DNA of 64,000 bases from Amorphochlora amoebiformis (GCA_054601695.1 BAAHQB010000019.1:806001-870000), one strand, 5' to 3'; numbered from the stretch's first letter, positions 1 through 55,236 are shown. The notes: generated from the letters alone by a model not told the origin. Translations and numbers: made by a program.

Positions 1-275
1 GTTCCTAGGGATGACTACGGTAACTTGTACGTTGGGTGCCGGAATCCTTGATCCTGAGTCTAGAAGTTACATGGGGCTATTCTGGAGCTGTCAGAAGGTG
101 TCCTGTGTCCTGCCGGGTGCCCACTGTTATACAGTACTTACGAGTCTTGTGGATCATGATAATCTGCCAGCTGTATACAAATGTATCTACTGGATCTAAT
201 CCCTGCACAACGTATATTGAGTAGATTTATTGCGTAATTTAATAATGTGAATCTCCAACATGTATGGCTTATACA

Positions 276-324
<49 letters not shown>

Positions 325-889
325 CATGATGTATTATATATACAGTAGCAGCGGCATGGCTAGTACCAGCTAGTGATCATGACCTCTGTGCATGCAGGCG
401 TACGTCGTGCTCATGAGAAGAGTCAATCAGTGATATCGATTGGTTGAGATCTATACTTTAGATATTGCAGTGATGCACTAAATATTTCATTTCGTTATCA
501 TGTGATGTATCATATGCTTGCGCACGTGATCATGTGATGTATCATATGCTTGCGCATGTGATCATTGGCATGGTCAATCGGCAATAAATTAAGTTTTGTC
601 GGTTTATCCTCCCATGTCCGATTTCCAGCCCGTTTCGGTTGATAAATTTAAGGCTAATTACTTGAAACTGCACCCTAATAATTATGTATGGTATACATAC
701 ATGCACTGTTGCTAATTATAATTTATTACTCACACAAACACATCATGGCATATATATATATATATATATATATGTATATGTACATATACATATATATGTA
801 TATGTATATACATATATATGTGTATATACACATATATATGTATATGTATGTATATATGTGTGTATATATTATATATGTATATGTATGTG

Positions 890-944
<55 letters not shown>

Positions 945-1211
945 TATAACTATATACCTATATACATATAGATGCATACATATATATAGCGCTAGTTAGT
1001 TGATGTACCAGGTGTGGTCTCGGTTTGTAGATTTATGAGATCGAACAACCGCTGTTGCAGCTCTCGCGCTTGGTCTCCCGTGCAAATTTCTCCCTCTAAG
1101 AGTTGAAGTAGGCTTGTGTTGTTACTATGCGAGGACATTGATTTGAGGTTATGACATTACTGTTGAATTCTGGGGCAGGCAGTCGTGAACCTCCCGTCGA
1201 CTGTTCAAGGT
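1..1211 (-). CDS. Left-edge gene fragment, unidentified protein (partial, 5 exons placed)
   Basis: Five minus-strand exons have good splice sites: 1161-1211, 1009-1095, 142-170, 71-123, and 59 running off the left edge. Joins 1161/1095 (phase 1), 142/123 (phase 2) and 71/59 (phase 1) match. The link between 1009 and 170 is not resolved, so an exon is probably missing there or two genes are involved. The 1009-1095 exon encodes an acidic, Leu-rich helix-like stretch ([17 protein letters not shown]). The edge exons are rich in Pro, Ser and Arg, then hydrophobic (NVQVTVVIP). The donor after the 142-170 exon is a strong GTAAGT. No family is recognised. It lies downstream of, and on the same strand as, the GTPase-like gene, and could in principle be its neighbour or a separate gene. 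Exon calls are moderately sure, function unknown. Confidence 0.5.
497..560. repeat. 32-bp perfect-spacing tandem duplication
   Basis: Two adjacent copies (497-528 and 529-560) differ by one base near the end (CGCACGTG versus CGCATGTG). The unit contains CATGTG and TGCGCA palindromes. It lies in the non-coding stretch 171-1008, which otherwise holds AT/TATG microsatellites and no exon I can support. Confidence 0.9.
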
Positions 1212-1384
1212 CTGGTACCCAGTATATAAGTATGTGTGTGCATTTTACATAAATATGTGCATACATGCATATAGATATATATGTATTTTGTGTTAGCCGT
1301 GTAACATGTTGCAGCATGTGTAAATGTGTACAAATATGCAATTAAAACTTTTGTTAGATATTACAGTGGTAAGATATTGCAGTG

Positions 1385-1428
<44 letters not shown>

Positions 1429-1452
1429 CATACACACAAACACACACACACA

Positions 1453-1500
<48 letters not shown>

Positions 1501-1529
1501 CGCATACACATATATATATATATACATAT

Positions 1530-1560
<31 letters not shown>

Positions 1561-1632
1561 ATATTATATATTATATATGTGTGTATATATGTGTATATGT
1601 ATAAGGTCAAGACCAGAGTGTGTATATATTGG

Positions 1633-1682
<50 letters not shown>

Positions 1683-1755
1683 TATATCTGCCATTCATAA
1701 TTGTGACAACAAAGTAATCCTCTATATGATATTCCAAACACACACACACACATAT

Positions 1756-1818
<63 letters not shown>

Positions 1819-1872
1819 TATGTACATATATAAATTCTACATACCTATATAATATCCAGTGTAACGTATTTA
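1212..1872. repeat. AT/CA microsatellite block
   Basis: Alternating (TA)n, (CA)n and TATG runs. Open frames here translate only to Tyr-Ile-Tyr and His-Thr repeats. One short minus-strand patch (about 1690-1728, [10 protein letters not shown]) looks protein-like but lacks a GT donor, so no exon is called. Confidence 0.85.
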
Positions 1873-2372
1873 CATCTCGTGAGAGCATGTATACTGGCGG
1901 GCATAATGTATATCATATATTCTTCCCGTGTCACATGCGAAAAAGTCATAAGAGTACGCTTGCAATTAAGAGTGCTAAGGTTTACGACTCACTAGAGCAT
2001 GCGTACTTGCCACTGAGTGTGTGCATGGTGTGATTCATAACAGCATGGATATTGACTGTGTTTTTGATTATATGTGGGTTCTAAGACTCTTGAGATCATG
2101 CATACTAGCTGGATAAAGTGGGTACCAGGGCTTGCTGTGGCTTAGGATACGTGAGAGCATAGATTTACCGAGTAACATGTTTACGACCCGTGGAGCACGC
2201 ACACTGGACATGCTTATGACACGTGAGGGTATGTGTACTTTGCGACATGCACATTTAGCGAGGGTTCCCGACCCGTGAGAGCATGTCCCTACTAGTAACA
2301 TGTTTTCACTCGTGAGCATGCCTACCGGCAGTATAAATATGTACATGGAGATTCACGACCCGTATACATATA
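1873..2372. repeat. Degenerate tandem repeat, unit about 35-55 bp around CGACCCGTGAGAGCATG
   Basis: About nine diverged copies of a core like CGACCCGTGAGAGCATG, each followed by TACTGG/TACCGG-like sequence, occur at roughly 1875, 1928, 1982, 2080, 2145, 2183, 2220, 2270, 2308 and 2353 (the last truncated). Spacing is irregular. It is non-AT sequence in an AT-rich region and carries no exon I can support. It could be a decayed minisatellite. Confidence 0.75.
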
Positions 2373-2390
2373 GATTCATATATACATATA

Positions 2391-2442
<52 letters not shown>

Positions 2443-2469
2443 TTTACTCTTATGTATCAACGTATAATA

Positions 2470-2521
<52 letters not shown>

Positions 2522-2643
2522 GCACACATTCACACACACACACACACACACACAGACATATATATGTATATGTATATGTGTATATATATATAATTCTATG
2601 TATATATATATATATACATATATGCTCGTGTATGTATTTCATA

Positions 2644-2808
2644 TTATACGTTTGCAATGCGATCGAGAAGATCGTCGAGGTTCTTGAACGTTTTCACATT
2701 TACTGTCATGAATCGCTGAGACCTTAAATATTTAGTATACACATGATAAATTAATTTACATATTAAAGCACACACATACAAACAACATATACAATGTGTG
2801 CGAATATG

Positions 2809-2843
<35 letters not shown>

Positions 2844-3124
2844 CTATATAGTATACTACACGCATATATTCTGCCAACATATACATATGTTGGTGTGTAT
2901 TCTAGTTACAACAGATAGAGAGCATACAAACAGACAATGGACAGTCTCCGCACAATACCCATACTGCTTCTTGTACTCTGACTCCTTCATCTCTTCTTCT
3001 GACTTTCCCGTCTCAGCTGTCTTTTTCTAATTTTCGAGAAGAGGGCGGTTAGGGCGAGAAAACAACGGTTGAGTAAAATGTGTGTTTTTATGTATTCCGA
3101 AAAAACGTATATAATGATGCATAT

Positions 3125-3166
<42 letters not shown>

Positions 3167-3313
3167 CATATATATAATATATATTTATTTATTTAAGATA
3201 TGTATGATATATATTTATTTATATAATACATACATACATATTAATTCTATATATGTATATACATATAAATTTATGCATAATATAATATAGCATATGCATT
3301 ACACACACACATA

Positions 3314-3377
<64 letters not shown>

Positions 3378-3473
3378 ATATATATATATATATATATATG
3401 TGTATGTATTAATAATATTATACACACACACACACATATATATATACATATGTAAATATATACTTATATAATA

Positions 3474-3509
<36 letters not shown>

Positions 3510-3563
3510 AATATATATGTATGCCTGTATATTATATATATTTCTATACATATATATAATAAG

Positions 3564-3607
<44 letters not shown>

Positions 3608-3609
3608 AT

Positions 3610-3661
<52 letters not shown>

Positions 3662-3695
3662 TTTACGTGTACATATTCGTATCTATATTATATTG

Positions 3696-3734
<39 letters not shown>

Positions 3735-3766
3735 ATATATATATAAATTTAAATTCACATAACATG

Positions 3767-3798
<32 letters not shown>

Positions 3799-3843
3799 AT
3801 GAAACAAATTTAAATTCGAATCTTACACACATTATACATACAC

Positions 3844-3900
<57 letters not shown>

Positions 3901-3960
3901 ATAAAAAATATGTATATATATATATATATATATGGAAATCTATTGTTTATATATATGTAC

Positions 3961-4003
<43 letters not shown>

Positions 4004-4019
4004 TATATATATACATAAA

Positions 4020-4075
<56 letters not shown>

Positions 4076-4100
4076 ATATATGGATATATATTATATGTAT

Positions 4101-4139
<39 letters not shown>

Positions 4140-5261
4140 ATATAAGAGCGGGAATGGGAATTACCACTTTATTTTCTTTAGACTCTGGCTTCTTAGATCC
4201 CATCTTGCCTTTCTTCTTCACAACCCCCGACTTCTGCCAGAACTGGTTGTAAACCTGGACGATAGGAAATAGCAGAAAGTACCATACTAAGCGAGTAAAG
4301 GTTGTAGATATTATGACTAATCCTTTCGCACTTCCCTTTCTCTCTCAGTCCATCTCTGTTCCATCTTTCCCCGTTCTCCCCAACCGTCGGATAGTGTTAT
4401 TGGGGATCAAGGAGGAGGGTATAGAGGAAGGAAGGGAGAATGGACCATAAAGATTGGAGCGAGCCGGGTCAGTCGTGCCCTGAGTTGGGGTTAGTTTAAG
4501 GTGAGGACACTGTTTCGGAGAGTATTGGAGTTTCGACCCGTCAGCCTTATCGTTTTTGAGAGATATCGCGTTGTAGAGGGCTTCCGCCATTCGCTCGGTG
4601 ACTCTTGGGGTTACAAAAAGGCGTATGTGCATTGCGCTAAAGGTATTTGTAATCTCCACTACCCAAATTTTTTCGTAACGTTACTTCTAGCCTGCCCTAG
4701 CTCTACTAAATTACTCATCGGCGCAGAACACGATGACGAACGCAGAGATGGCAGGGATCTGGACATCCTTAAGTATCTGACACATGTAGCTTAGCGCTGG
4801 GAGACATCTGAGGGATAGGAACAATACATACCTCCTTCTTCTCGTACTCCACTTCATCGAGGAATTCCTTTACCACGGGGTCTGTATTTACAATAGATGT
4901 TCACGAAAATTCGTGTACGCAGCTACTCTTCCCAAGTTTTCTCACCCTTGTTGAACTCCAGCAGATCCCCCAACAAGATCTGGCTATCAAGCCCCGGGGT
5001 GTCGATAAATTGTAGCTTCCTGTCCACGTCATAGAACCTGTAGCGGACAGAAGGTGTCGAATAAAAAATTTCCTGATTTTCCACAATTTGAACCCGCCCA
5101 ACCCTGGTAATCCACCTCTCAACTCGAAGAGTCGGGTTGTACATCTGGCCCTCGCCCATGTCCCCATTGAGGGCTGCGCCAAGAAGCGAGCTCTTTCCCG
5201 TACGTTTAGCACCGAGCACCATGACGCGCTTATAGCTGATTGGCCCAACACCCGACGCCAT
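2644..5261 (-). CDS. P-loop GTPase-like protein, 249 aa, 7 exons
   Basis: Exons: 4946-5261, 4832-4881, 4715-4776, 4546-4636, 4165-4254, 2965-3026, 2644-2722 (stop TAA). They total 750 nt with every junction in phase. Residues 17-25 form a Walker A/G1 loop (GAKRTGKSS) and 87-90 a G3 motif (DTPG). The strand [10 protein letters not shown] follows, as in Ras-like folds. No clear NKxD (G4) is visible. The C-terminal half is Lys/Glu-rich and ends in a short amphipathic segment ([14 protein letters not shown]). The join from 4546 to 4254 needs a GC donor (AAG|GCTGAC). A GC donor is independently supported in the CobW gene of this window. An alternative start of that exon about 35 nt upstream would add a hydrophobic stretch. 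The start ATG at 5261 is 75 bp from the calcineurin start on the other strand. Known of the family: G1 plus DTPG means nucleotide binding. The subfamily is not assigned. Confidence 0.75.
3027..4164. repeat. Microsatellite-filled intron of the GTPase-like gene
   Basis: A 1.1-kb intron made almost wholly of (AT)n with TGTG, TATG and TTTA interruptions. Donor GTG|GTAATT (4163-4164) and acceptor AAATTAG (3027) flank it. Nothing else is seen in it. Confidence 0.8.
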
Positions 5262-5336
5262 TTTCTTTCACCGAAGAATTAGGAGTAATAAAAGTGTTTT
5301 CTTAATTCATCGCACGTGGGTGCTGCGGATTTTTTG
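5262..5336. promoter_or_regulatory. 75-bp divergent start-to-start spacer
   Basis: This short interval separates the ATG of the minus-strand GTPase-like gene (5261) from the ATGATG start of calcineurin A (5337). It must contain both 5' leaders and any shared promoter unless transcripts start inside the opposite gene. It includes a CACGTG palindrome at 5313-5318. No TATA box is evident. Confidence 0.6.
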
Positions 5337-7056
5337 ATGATGGAGCCCAAGAAAACCTCCAAGAAGGAGGCAAAGAACACTAAGGAAGCCGATGATCGGG
5401 TGATGAAGGACGTGGTAGCACCCCCTAGGGAGAGGATGGCCGCTAAGGACTTGTTCCCCGGGAACTCAAAGGTAGGCCCTAAAATATTCCCCGGGCGAAT
5501 AACCAACGCACATCTTCTGCAGTTGCCAGACATAAAAGCTCTCCGCGAACATCTGCTTAAAGAAGGACGCCTGGAGGAGAAAGTCTACCTCGAGGTCGTT
5601 CGCCGCGCCAAGGATATGCTCAGGAATGAGCCAAACGTGCTGCATCTTAAAGTTCCCATTACAGGTACCAAAACGAAAACCAATACGACATAATTGATTT
5701 CGCCCTACTAAATTTCAGTTTGTGGGGATATTCACGGCCAATTCTTCGATCTGGATCGTTTGTTTGGGGGGGAATATGGAGGAGATCCCAACACCTCGAC
5801 ATATCTTTTTCTGGGGGATTATGTCGACCGCGGTTGTTTCTCGACCGAAGTCGTGATATACCTCTTCTGTATGAAGCTCTGCTTCGGCAAGTCGTTCTCC
5901 ATGCTGCGTGGCAATCACGAGTGTAGACAGCTGACGGCTCACTTTAACTTCAAGGACGAATGTAAGTTGGACATACATCGAGGTTTGATATAGATTCATT
6001 TTTCACTCTGTCCTTCCACAGGTCTGTACAAATACAGCGAGACAGTTTACGACGCCGTTATGGAAGCCTTCGACTGTCTTCCCCTCGCTGCTGTTGTTAC
6101 CAGTGGAGAAGGCGAGAACGAGCAGTCCTTCTTCTGCGTTCATGGTGGTCTCTCTCCAGATATCACTTCGGTAGCAGCCTATCGTATTTAAAAATGTTCG
6201 AACCCTTATCAACTATAACTCAGATTGTCGAAATCGATGATATCCACCGATTTAAAGAAACTCCCCGCGACGGGCCAATGTGTGATTTGCTTTGGTCTGA
6301 CCCTTGCGACGATGACAAGAAGGCAGCCCAGGAGGACTCCGACAGCGAGGAGGCAACAGAAACAGACTGGTTCTCTTACAACCAGACCCGCCAGTGTTCT
6401 TACCTCTACGGGGTGGAGGCCGTGAAACAATTCCTCGAGGAAAACAACGTTACTTCCATTATCCGGGCCCATGAAGCGCAGGGCGAAGGCTTCAAAATAC
6501 ACATGCGCGAGGGAGGGGCGGCGCCCAAGGTCATCACGATTTTTTCCGCGCCCAATTACTGCGACATCTACGGCAATAAAGGCGCCATCCTCCGTTTGAG
6601 CGACGGAGCTTTAGGGATCAAGCAATTCCGTGAGGTTCCTCATCCATACTATCTTCCCAACTTCATGGACGTTTTTGAGTGGTCCCTACCGTTCGTGGCA
6701 GAGAAAGGTACAATGAATACATTATTTTTGAAGGTTTTCTAACATGCATTCCTCATTTTTCCAGTCACGGATATGCTAGCGGCAGTGATAGAATGCCCAT
6801 CCGACGAGGAGGAGGAGGATTCACAAGCCAAGAAAAGCCTGCAAGCGCGGGGCGGGCTTTTGAAGAAGAAAGTCATGGCGGTTAGCAAGATTCTGCGCAT
6901 GTTCAGGGTGTTGAGGTACGCGGACGTATTAATATATTTACGCAAAATGCGTATGAGTATTAATTTTTATGTTGATACACTAATTGAATATGTATTAAAC
7001 TATTTATGTATATATATATATGTTTATATATATATATATATATATAACATATATAT

Positions 7057-7090
<34 letters not shown>

Positions 7091-7520
7091 CATGTATATA
7101 GTGTGATAATAATATTTCAATTTTAAGCAATAATATAACATTGTTAGCGTAACGGTATGGTAGAACGGTAGTCCATAGTTTGATTATAGACCATTTGGTT
7201 TATGATAAACTGAATTTGGGCACAGAATATTCTAAAAAATTTTGAACACACTGTAAATCATCGGGAAAGTTCCAGTATCGTGACATGGCGTGACCTCACA
7301 CCCTATACTTAATTTGTAATCCCGTTACCACCGGCTACTAGATAAGACAATCTCCAGGAATCTCAATCTATCTCCAGCTATCTATACTACACGTACGACG
7401 ATGTTTCAACAAGATACCAATATCTACCCTTCGAACTGCGTCCCCTCATATTCTGTATATTGTTGTCTAATAGTACATATTTAACATATATGTATATATA
7501 TTATGCACACACACACACAC

Positions 7521-7551
<31 letters not shown>

Positions 7552-7609
7552 TATATATATACATACATATAGTTACAATACAATAAAATATTTTTATTAA
7601 TATATTTTC

Positions 7610-7652
<43 letters not shown>

Positions 7653-7727
7653 ACATATATATATATATATATATATATATTACATATTTATAATTATACA
7701 TTACAGCATTTTTACATATGTACTTTT

Positions 7728-7794
<67 letters not shown>

Positions 7795-7906
7795 AATTAT
7801 GTATATATATATTTATGTTATATCTATACATAATATATCTTAGAAATATATTTCTGTTTATTTTGTTATAATATCACAACTTATACAGTATAATACAATG
7901 ATGTTA

Positions 7907-7951
<45 letters not shown>

Positions 7952-8627
7952 CATTGTTATTTATTCACGTACGTAATTACTCATTTAATTGATGGCCTAA
8001 GTGCGCAAAACAGCCAATGTGAGGTTAGTGTAACCGTGTTGTGAGTGTGTTTTTCTTATACGTGTAAGTCTCTTATAAAAAGGGATATTACATACGATAT
8101 ACATACAGTAAAAGTATATAGTGGATATATCTATGTATGTGTACATATATAGTACAATAGAAATTTATGTATCTCAGGGAGGAACGTGAGAATCTCGCTA
8201 GTCTTAAACAGCTCACTCCCAACAAGAAGATACCGCTTGGGCTTCTTCGCCAGGGTCCGGCGGCCATCAGACGAGGTACATCACCGCTAGAGAGTCAGTT
8301 TATATTTTACATTTATTCTAATATTTGGAATTGGTATGAATGAATGACTTATTCTGCTTAGCTATCAACGGGTTCGACGCCGCTAAGAAGGCAGACTTAC
8401 CAAATGATGCGCACCCGGCTACTAAACCTCCCACCAAGGCTCAGCGGCGCCGATCCCGGCGCTTCTCTCGATCGGGTCGATCGGGGTCCGGGATTATGCA
8501 CAAGACTCAGAGGAGCAATAGCGAATTGGCTATCATGATAGGGGAGAACCTTCAATTTGACGCGAAAACTTCTGCACCCACCTCACCGACACCGGAGTCT
8601 ACGAAAGCGAACGAGAGGAAGATGTAA
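5337..8627 (+). CDS. CNA: Calcineurin A (Ca2+/calmodulin-dependent Ser/Thr phosphatase, PP2B catalytic subunit), 572 aa
   Basis: Exons: 5337-5664, 5719-5961, 6022-6170, 6224-6707, 6765-6915, 8178-8275, 8362-8627. They total 1719 nt, all junctions in phase. Calcineurin A dephosphorylates phospho-Ser/Thr proteins when calmodulin and calcineurin B bind. Metal and catalytic motifs are all present: GDIHGQ (112-117), GDYVDRG (142-148), RGNHE (173-177), CVHGGLSP and [14 protein letters not shown] and the PP2B-specific [15 protein letters not shown] identify the subfamily. A basic helix at about 433-452 ([10 protein letters not shown]) fits the calmodulin-binding site. INGFDAAKK (486-494) fits the autoinhibitory segment, so regulation looks intact. 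Odd points: an acidic insertion ([15 protein letters not shown]) after WSDP, and a basic Arg/Ser-rich tail ([16 protein letters not shown]). Intron 5 is 1.26 kb and microsatellite-rich. The other introns are 52-86 nt. Start choice: the first of two tandem ATGs. An upstream in-frame GTG is ignored. Confidence 0.96.
6916..8177. repeat. Long intron 5 of calcineurin A with microsatellites and a possible dispersed element
   Basis: This 1262-nt intron separates the calmodulin-binding helix exon from the next one. It holds (AT)n blocks (7010-7095, 7500-7570, 7618-7680, 7730-7795, 7910-7950). Between them is about 300 bp of mixed sequence (7140-7450), part of which resembles a stretch near 43,620 in inverted orientation (see the dispersed element entries). 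Confidence 0.8.
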
Positions 8628-8639
8628 CATGTTCACTGA

Positions 8640-9110
8640 CTAGAGTAAGCCTGTATGGTCGGTTCGATCTTCTCGAAAGCTTGCGCCCGCCGTGAAACTT
8701 GCTTGTAATTATATTATGGTTGGTTCACTTGGTTCTAGAAGCAGTGACTCTAGTTTCTAGAAAGAATCCATCTGGTCTTATTATTGTATTAATCTAGTTA
8801 ATATTGTACTCCATCTACTGTAGATCCTATATAGGATCTACGGATCAATATCATATCTCCGGTCACCAGGTCAACCCTAAAATCTAGCCTTATCTAGTTA
8901 ATATAAAATCTGCTAAGTCTAGAAAGTACTAACACTCAGACTAGTGATATCCTAGATTCTGCGCATCTAGGCATTACTAGTACACACTAGATCTTGAGCT
9001 ACCAGAGCTAGGTTAGACTGTAGTTAGATAATTATTAGTCTTCTACGTAAACAATATTACTATAGCATAAATTCTAAGAATAACAGCTGCCATAGTTTTT
9101 ATGCATATAT
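8640..9110. repeat. CTAG-rich intergenic spacer between convergent genes
   Basis: Between the stop codons of calcineurin A (8627, plus) and the CC2D2A/CEP76-like gene (9438, minus). CTAG occurs about 13 times within 8730-9015, far above chance for a tetranucleotide. A perfect 22-bp palindrome spans 8820-8841 (GTAGATCCTAT and its reverse complement). The remainder to 9437 is (AT)n and plain AT-rich DNA. Confidence 0.8.
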
Positions 9111-9125
9111 ACTATGATATATATC

Positions 9126-9158
<33 letters not shown>

Positions 9159-9223
9159 TGAATAGAAACTAGTATGTGTGTGTGTATATATAGTATATAC
9201 TAGTCTATATATGTATATATCTA

Positions 9224-9265
<42 letters not shown>

Positions 9266-9437
9266 GGACATATATTCCTTGAGCCTATGTCCAGTAATGA
9301 AGCCGGTGAGCGACTGGCCATGAATTTATCAAGGTTAACTTGCGGTACTACATTATGGTTTAGTACTCACGTACACATGCATTTTGAAGTTAATCTAAAG
9401 TGTTAGACAGGTTTTTCCTAGATATTGTACAAACACC

Positions 9438-41424
<31,987 letters not shown>

Positions 41425-41665
41425 GCAAACGAATTTGTGCGATTTTATCTGGCGGGCTAATGTCCCTCGTGTGTACCATTAAGACACGTGCTATTTATAT
41501 TAAGTGTAGATATGCAGCATATCGATCTATCATGTGAAGTGACTAAGGTGATCTTACCAATTCGCAGAATCGCGGTTACAGTTGACTGCCGAAAAGGTAT
41601 TTGGACCCGGGATTGTTTCTGAAGATTTTCCCGAGTGACAACCGCGGTCAGGGAGCTGGGCCAGC
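41425..41665. promoter_or_regulatory. 241-bp divergent start-to-start spacer
   Basis: It separates the ATG of the minus-strand CC2D2A/CEP76-like gene (41424) from the kinase ATG (41666). It is free of microsatellite, unlike nearly all other non-coding DNA here. CACGTG (41,487-41,492) is present. A possible acceptor (CCAATTCGCAG, about 41,566) could mark a 5' leader exon of the kinase. Confidence 0.55.
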
Positions 41666-51088
<9,423 letters not shown>

Positions 51089-51219
51089 ACTTCAACCTCC
51101 TAGGTTTCGCAATACAGTTTTAGCCGTGATCCAAGCATTCGGCCGGAACATGAGTCTTTCATGAAATTTAGCTTCATAACGCCCACTCGTCACCGCTCAA
51201 AAAATCTCCATGGACAATC

Positions 51220-52165
51220 ATTGATATTCATGCGCTATCTGATAATTAATATTAATTATCATCTAAGAATCTTAGACTAAGATGCTGATCACTCAAGAGT
51301 CAGAATTACTGCCGTACTTGGAGATCATGCGCATGCATGATACTGGAGTGACTGAAGATCTAGAAGATACTCTTTACTAGTCTGACTACGTACTAGACGT
51401 AGAGAAGCGTAGAAATAACAATCGAAGTCTGTGCAGCGTATCTAGGTATTGCAAGACAGCGGTTCACCGTTGATCACCTATATATCCCGTTTTTACCTAG
51501 TAGTTTATGTGCCCGAGTCGCAGCCCGAGTCGCTGCCCGACGTGTGCCTTAAATTGCCCTTAATGCTGAGTCCATTCCCCGGTCTTAACTAGTGCATGAA
51601 GTCTTGGATCGATGGCTCCTCGGCTGCTGCCATGAAGTATTAGCGTTCGGTTCTTAACATTCTACTGTTGTATCTAGTCTAGCTGGTGTATATTCCGATG
51701 AGGATCTACGCTACCTTTATCTAGTTATTCCTGCATCTAGAATGACTCCAGTCCAGAACTCCAGATACAGGTACTAGAGGTAGCGTATATCTAGTATATC
51801 TGATCCTCATCGGAATATAGATTCTGGACTGCGTTTGTTTGCGTACGAATATCCAGTATATTGTTCTAGTGTTATATCTCTTGTGTACGAGTCGACTAGC
51901 AGACTAGACATGAATGACTTAACATTAATGATTAGATAATATAATATTAATTATATATATATATAATCTAGAATCTAGATAATAACAAGAATAATTCTAG
52001 AATTCTAGAATTGTCTTCGACTCTGATCAGATGGTTGTAGTCTTCATGCAAGACACATACCGCAAAAAAAATGTTTGCATACTAGTCTCTAGGTAAATCT
52101 AGTAAATAAATTAGATACTAGCCTACTATTGCTAGTATTGTCTAGATTGTATGTAATGTCGTATT
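51220..52165. repeat. CTAG-rich, palindrome-rich spacer between convergent genes
   Basis: It follows the kinase stop (51088) and precedes the CobW stop (53019). CTAG occurs roughly 25 times in 900 bp. GATAATTAATATTAATTATC (about 51,238-51,257) is a perfect palindrome. TTCTAGAATTCTAGAA at about 52,000 is another. No exon with convincing splice sites is seen. Confidence 0.8.
51688..51828. repeat. Imperfect hairpin, about 140 bp
   Basis: TATTCCGATGAGGATC with CGCTACCT on the left pairs with AGGTAGCG and GATCCTCATCGGAATA on the right. The loop contains CTAG sites. It may be a foldback element or a structured RNA end. No coding content. Confidence 0.75.
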
Positions 52166-53018
<853 letters not shown>

Positions 53019-53370
53019 TCAGCTCTTAGGAGCACGAACGACCCGATCGTCATCAAACGGAGCGAAAATCAGGGCGCCACTGTCCAACTGACAGAAGGAT
53101 TGATCCGAACTTGTCATAAGATCACAACAAGGAAAAAGTAGAGAAAATGAGCACCTTGATCTGATATGGTGCGCTGGGCCTACCCTTGGGCCATCCAGGC
53201 CCACGGTACTTCAGCTTGACAATCTTCCCGATAGCCCACTCATTGGTTCCTACGCAGCATTCCACCCGATCTCCGACCTTGAAGCGGAGATTCTCAAGGT
53301 GAGACTCGTCAGCCTCCTAGGAAGTGAGCATGTGTGTATGTCTTGTACATAAACATATATATATATATAT

Positions 53371-53408
<38 letters not shown>

Positions 53409-53468
53409 TCTATAGGGTGTAAAACATATATTTATATATGAATAAATATATATATATATATATATGTA

Positions 53469-53509
<41 letters not shown>

Positions 53510-53668
53510 TTATATATATATATATATATGTACATATATGTATAGATATATACGTATGCATATGTTACTAAATATATTTTGCAATATATATTTACCTACA
53601 TAATATAATACATATATATATATATATAATACATGATTTCATACAGAATATACGCACACACAAATACG

Positions 53669-53707
<39 letters not shown>

Positions 53708-53781
53708 TACACACATATATATTTTATATGTATATATATATACACATATATATATATGCATAATATATATATATATATATT

Positions 53782-53814
<33 letters not shown>

Positions 53815-53839
53815 ATGTCTACAAATAAATAGATATATT

Positions 53840-53874
<35 letters not shown>

Positions 53875-53899
53875 TATACATACATACATATATAGACTT

Positions 53900-53941
<42 letters not shown>

Positions 53942-54001
53942 TATATAAAATATAATACAGACATATATAATACATACATACATAATGCATATGTATATAT
54001 A

Positions 54002-54052
<51 letters not shown>

Positions 54053-54156
54053 CGCATGCACCTTCATATATTTTATATCATATATTTTATATAATGTAGA
54101 TTAATGCGTTTACAGTACACTAAATAATATACAATATAAATATGAAATAAATATAC

Positions 54157-54199
<43 letters not shown>

Positions 54200-54255
54200 C
54201 ACACATATATATACAAAATAAAATTTATATACAATTATGTATATATATATACATA

Positions 54256-54291
<36 letters not shown>

Positions 54292-54352
54292 CATATACAT
54301 ACTTATATACATATATATATATACATATATACATACATATATATATATATAT

Positions 54353-54393
<41 letters not shown>

Positions 54394-54412
54394 TATACAT
54401 ATATATATTATA

Positions 54413-54443
<31 letters not shown>

Positions 54444-54519
54444 ATATATCATTATATACATATATTTCGATTTGTAGCGATTCATATACCACATATATTG
54501 AAAATATAACATATCTATG

Positions 54520-54567
<48 letters not shown>

Positions 54568-54728
54568 ATAGAAATAATACATATATATATATATGTGTGT
54601 GTATTTTGAATTTATATATATATACATATAACATATATTTATATATCAAAATCTATTTACTTATTTATATGATTTGTATATAAATATATATATGTGTGTA
54701 TATGTATATATATATGTGTGTATTATTT

Positions 54729-54781
<53 letters not shown>

Positions 54782-54851
54782 ATATATAAATATATTTATA
54801 CATATATATATATATATATATAATATATAAATATATATATATATATATGTA

Positions 54852-54882
<31 letters not shown>

Positions 54883-55092
54883 AAATATATATTATATTTA
54901 CATGTATATATATATATAGTGTATATGTATATATATGCACATGTACATATACCAATAACACACCCACATGTATATATGTAATTTTTATATAGATATATGT
55001 GTATACATATATATATATATATATATTGTACATGTATATACATTTAAATATGTACATATATGCATACACATACAATATAAATATATTTACAT

Positions 55093-55136
<44 letters not shown>

Positions 55137-55162
55137 TATATGTATATATTATATCTATTGTA

Positions 55163-55204
<42 letters not shown>

Positions 55205-55205
55205 T

Positions 55206-55236
<31 letters not shown>

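Noticed and set aside
5316-5336. Upstream in-frame GTG as calcineurin start
   Set aside because: Nuclear genes start at ATG, and two tandem ATGs follow at 5337 and 5340.
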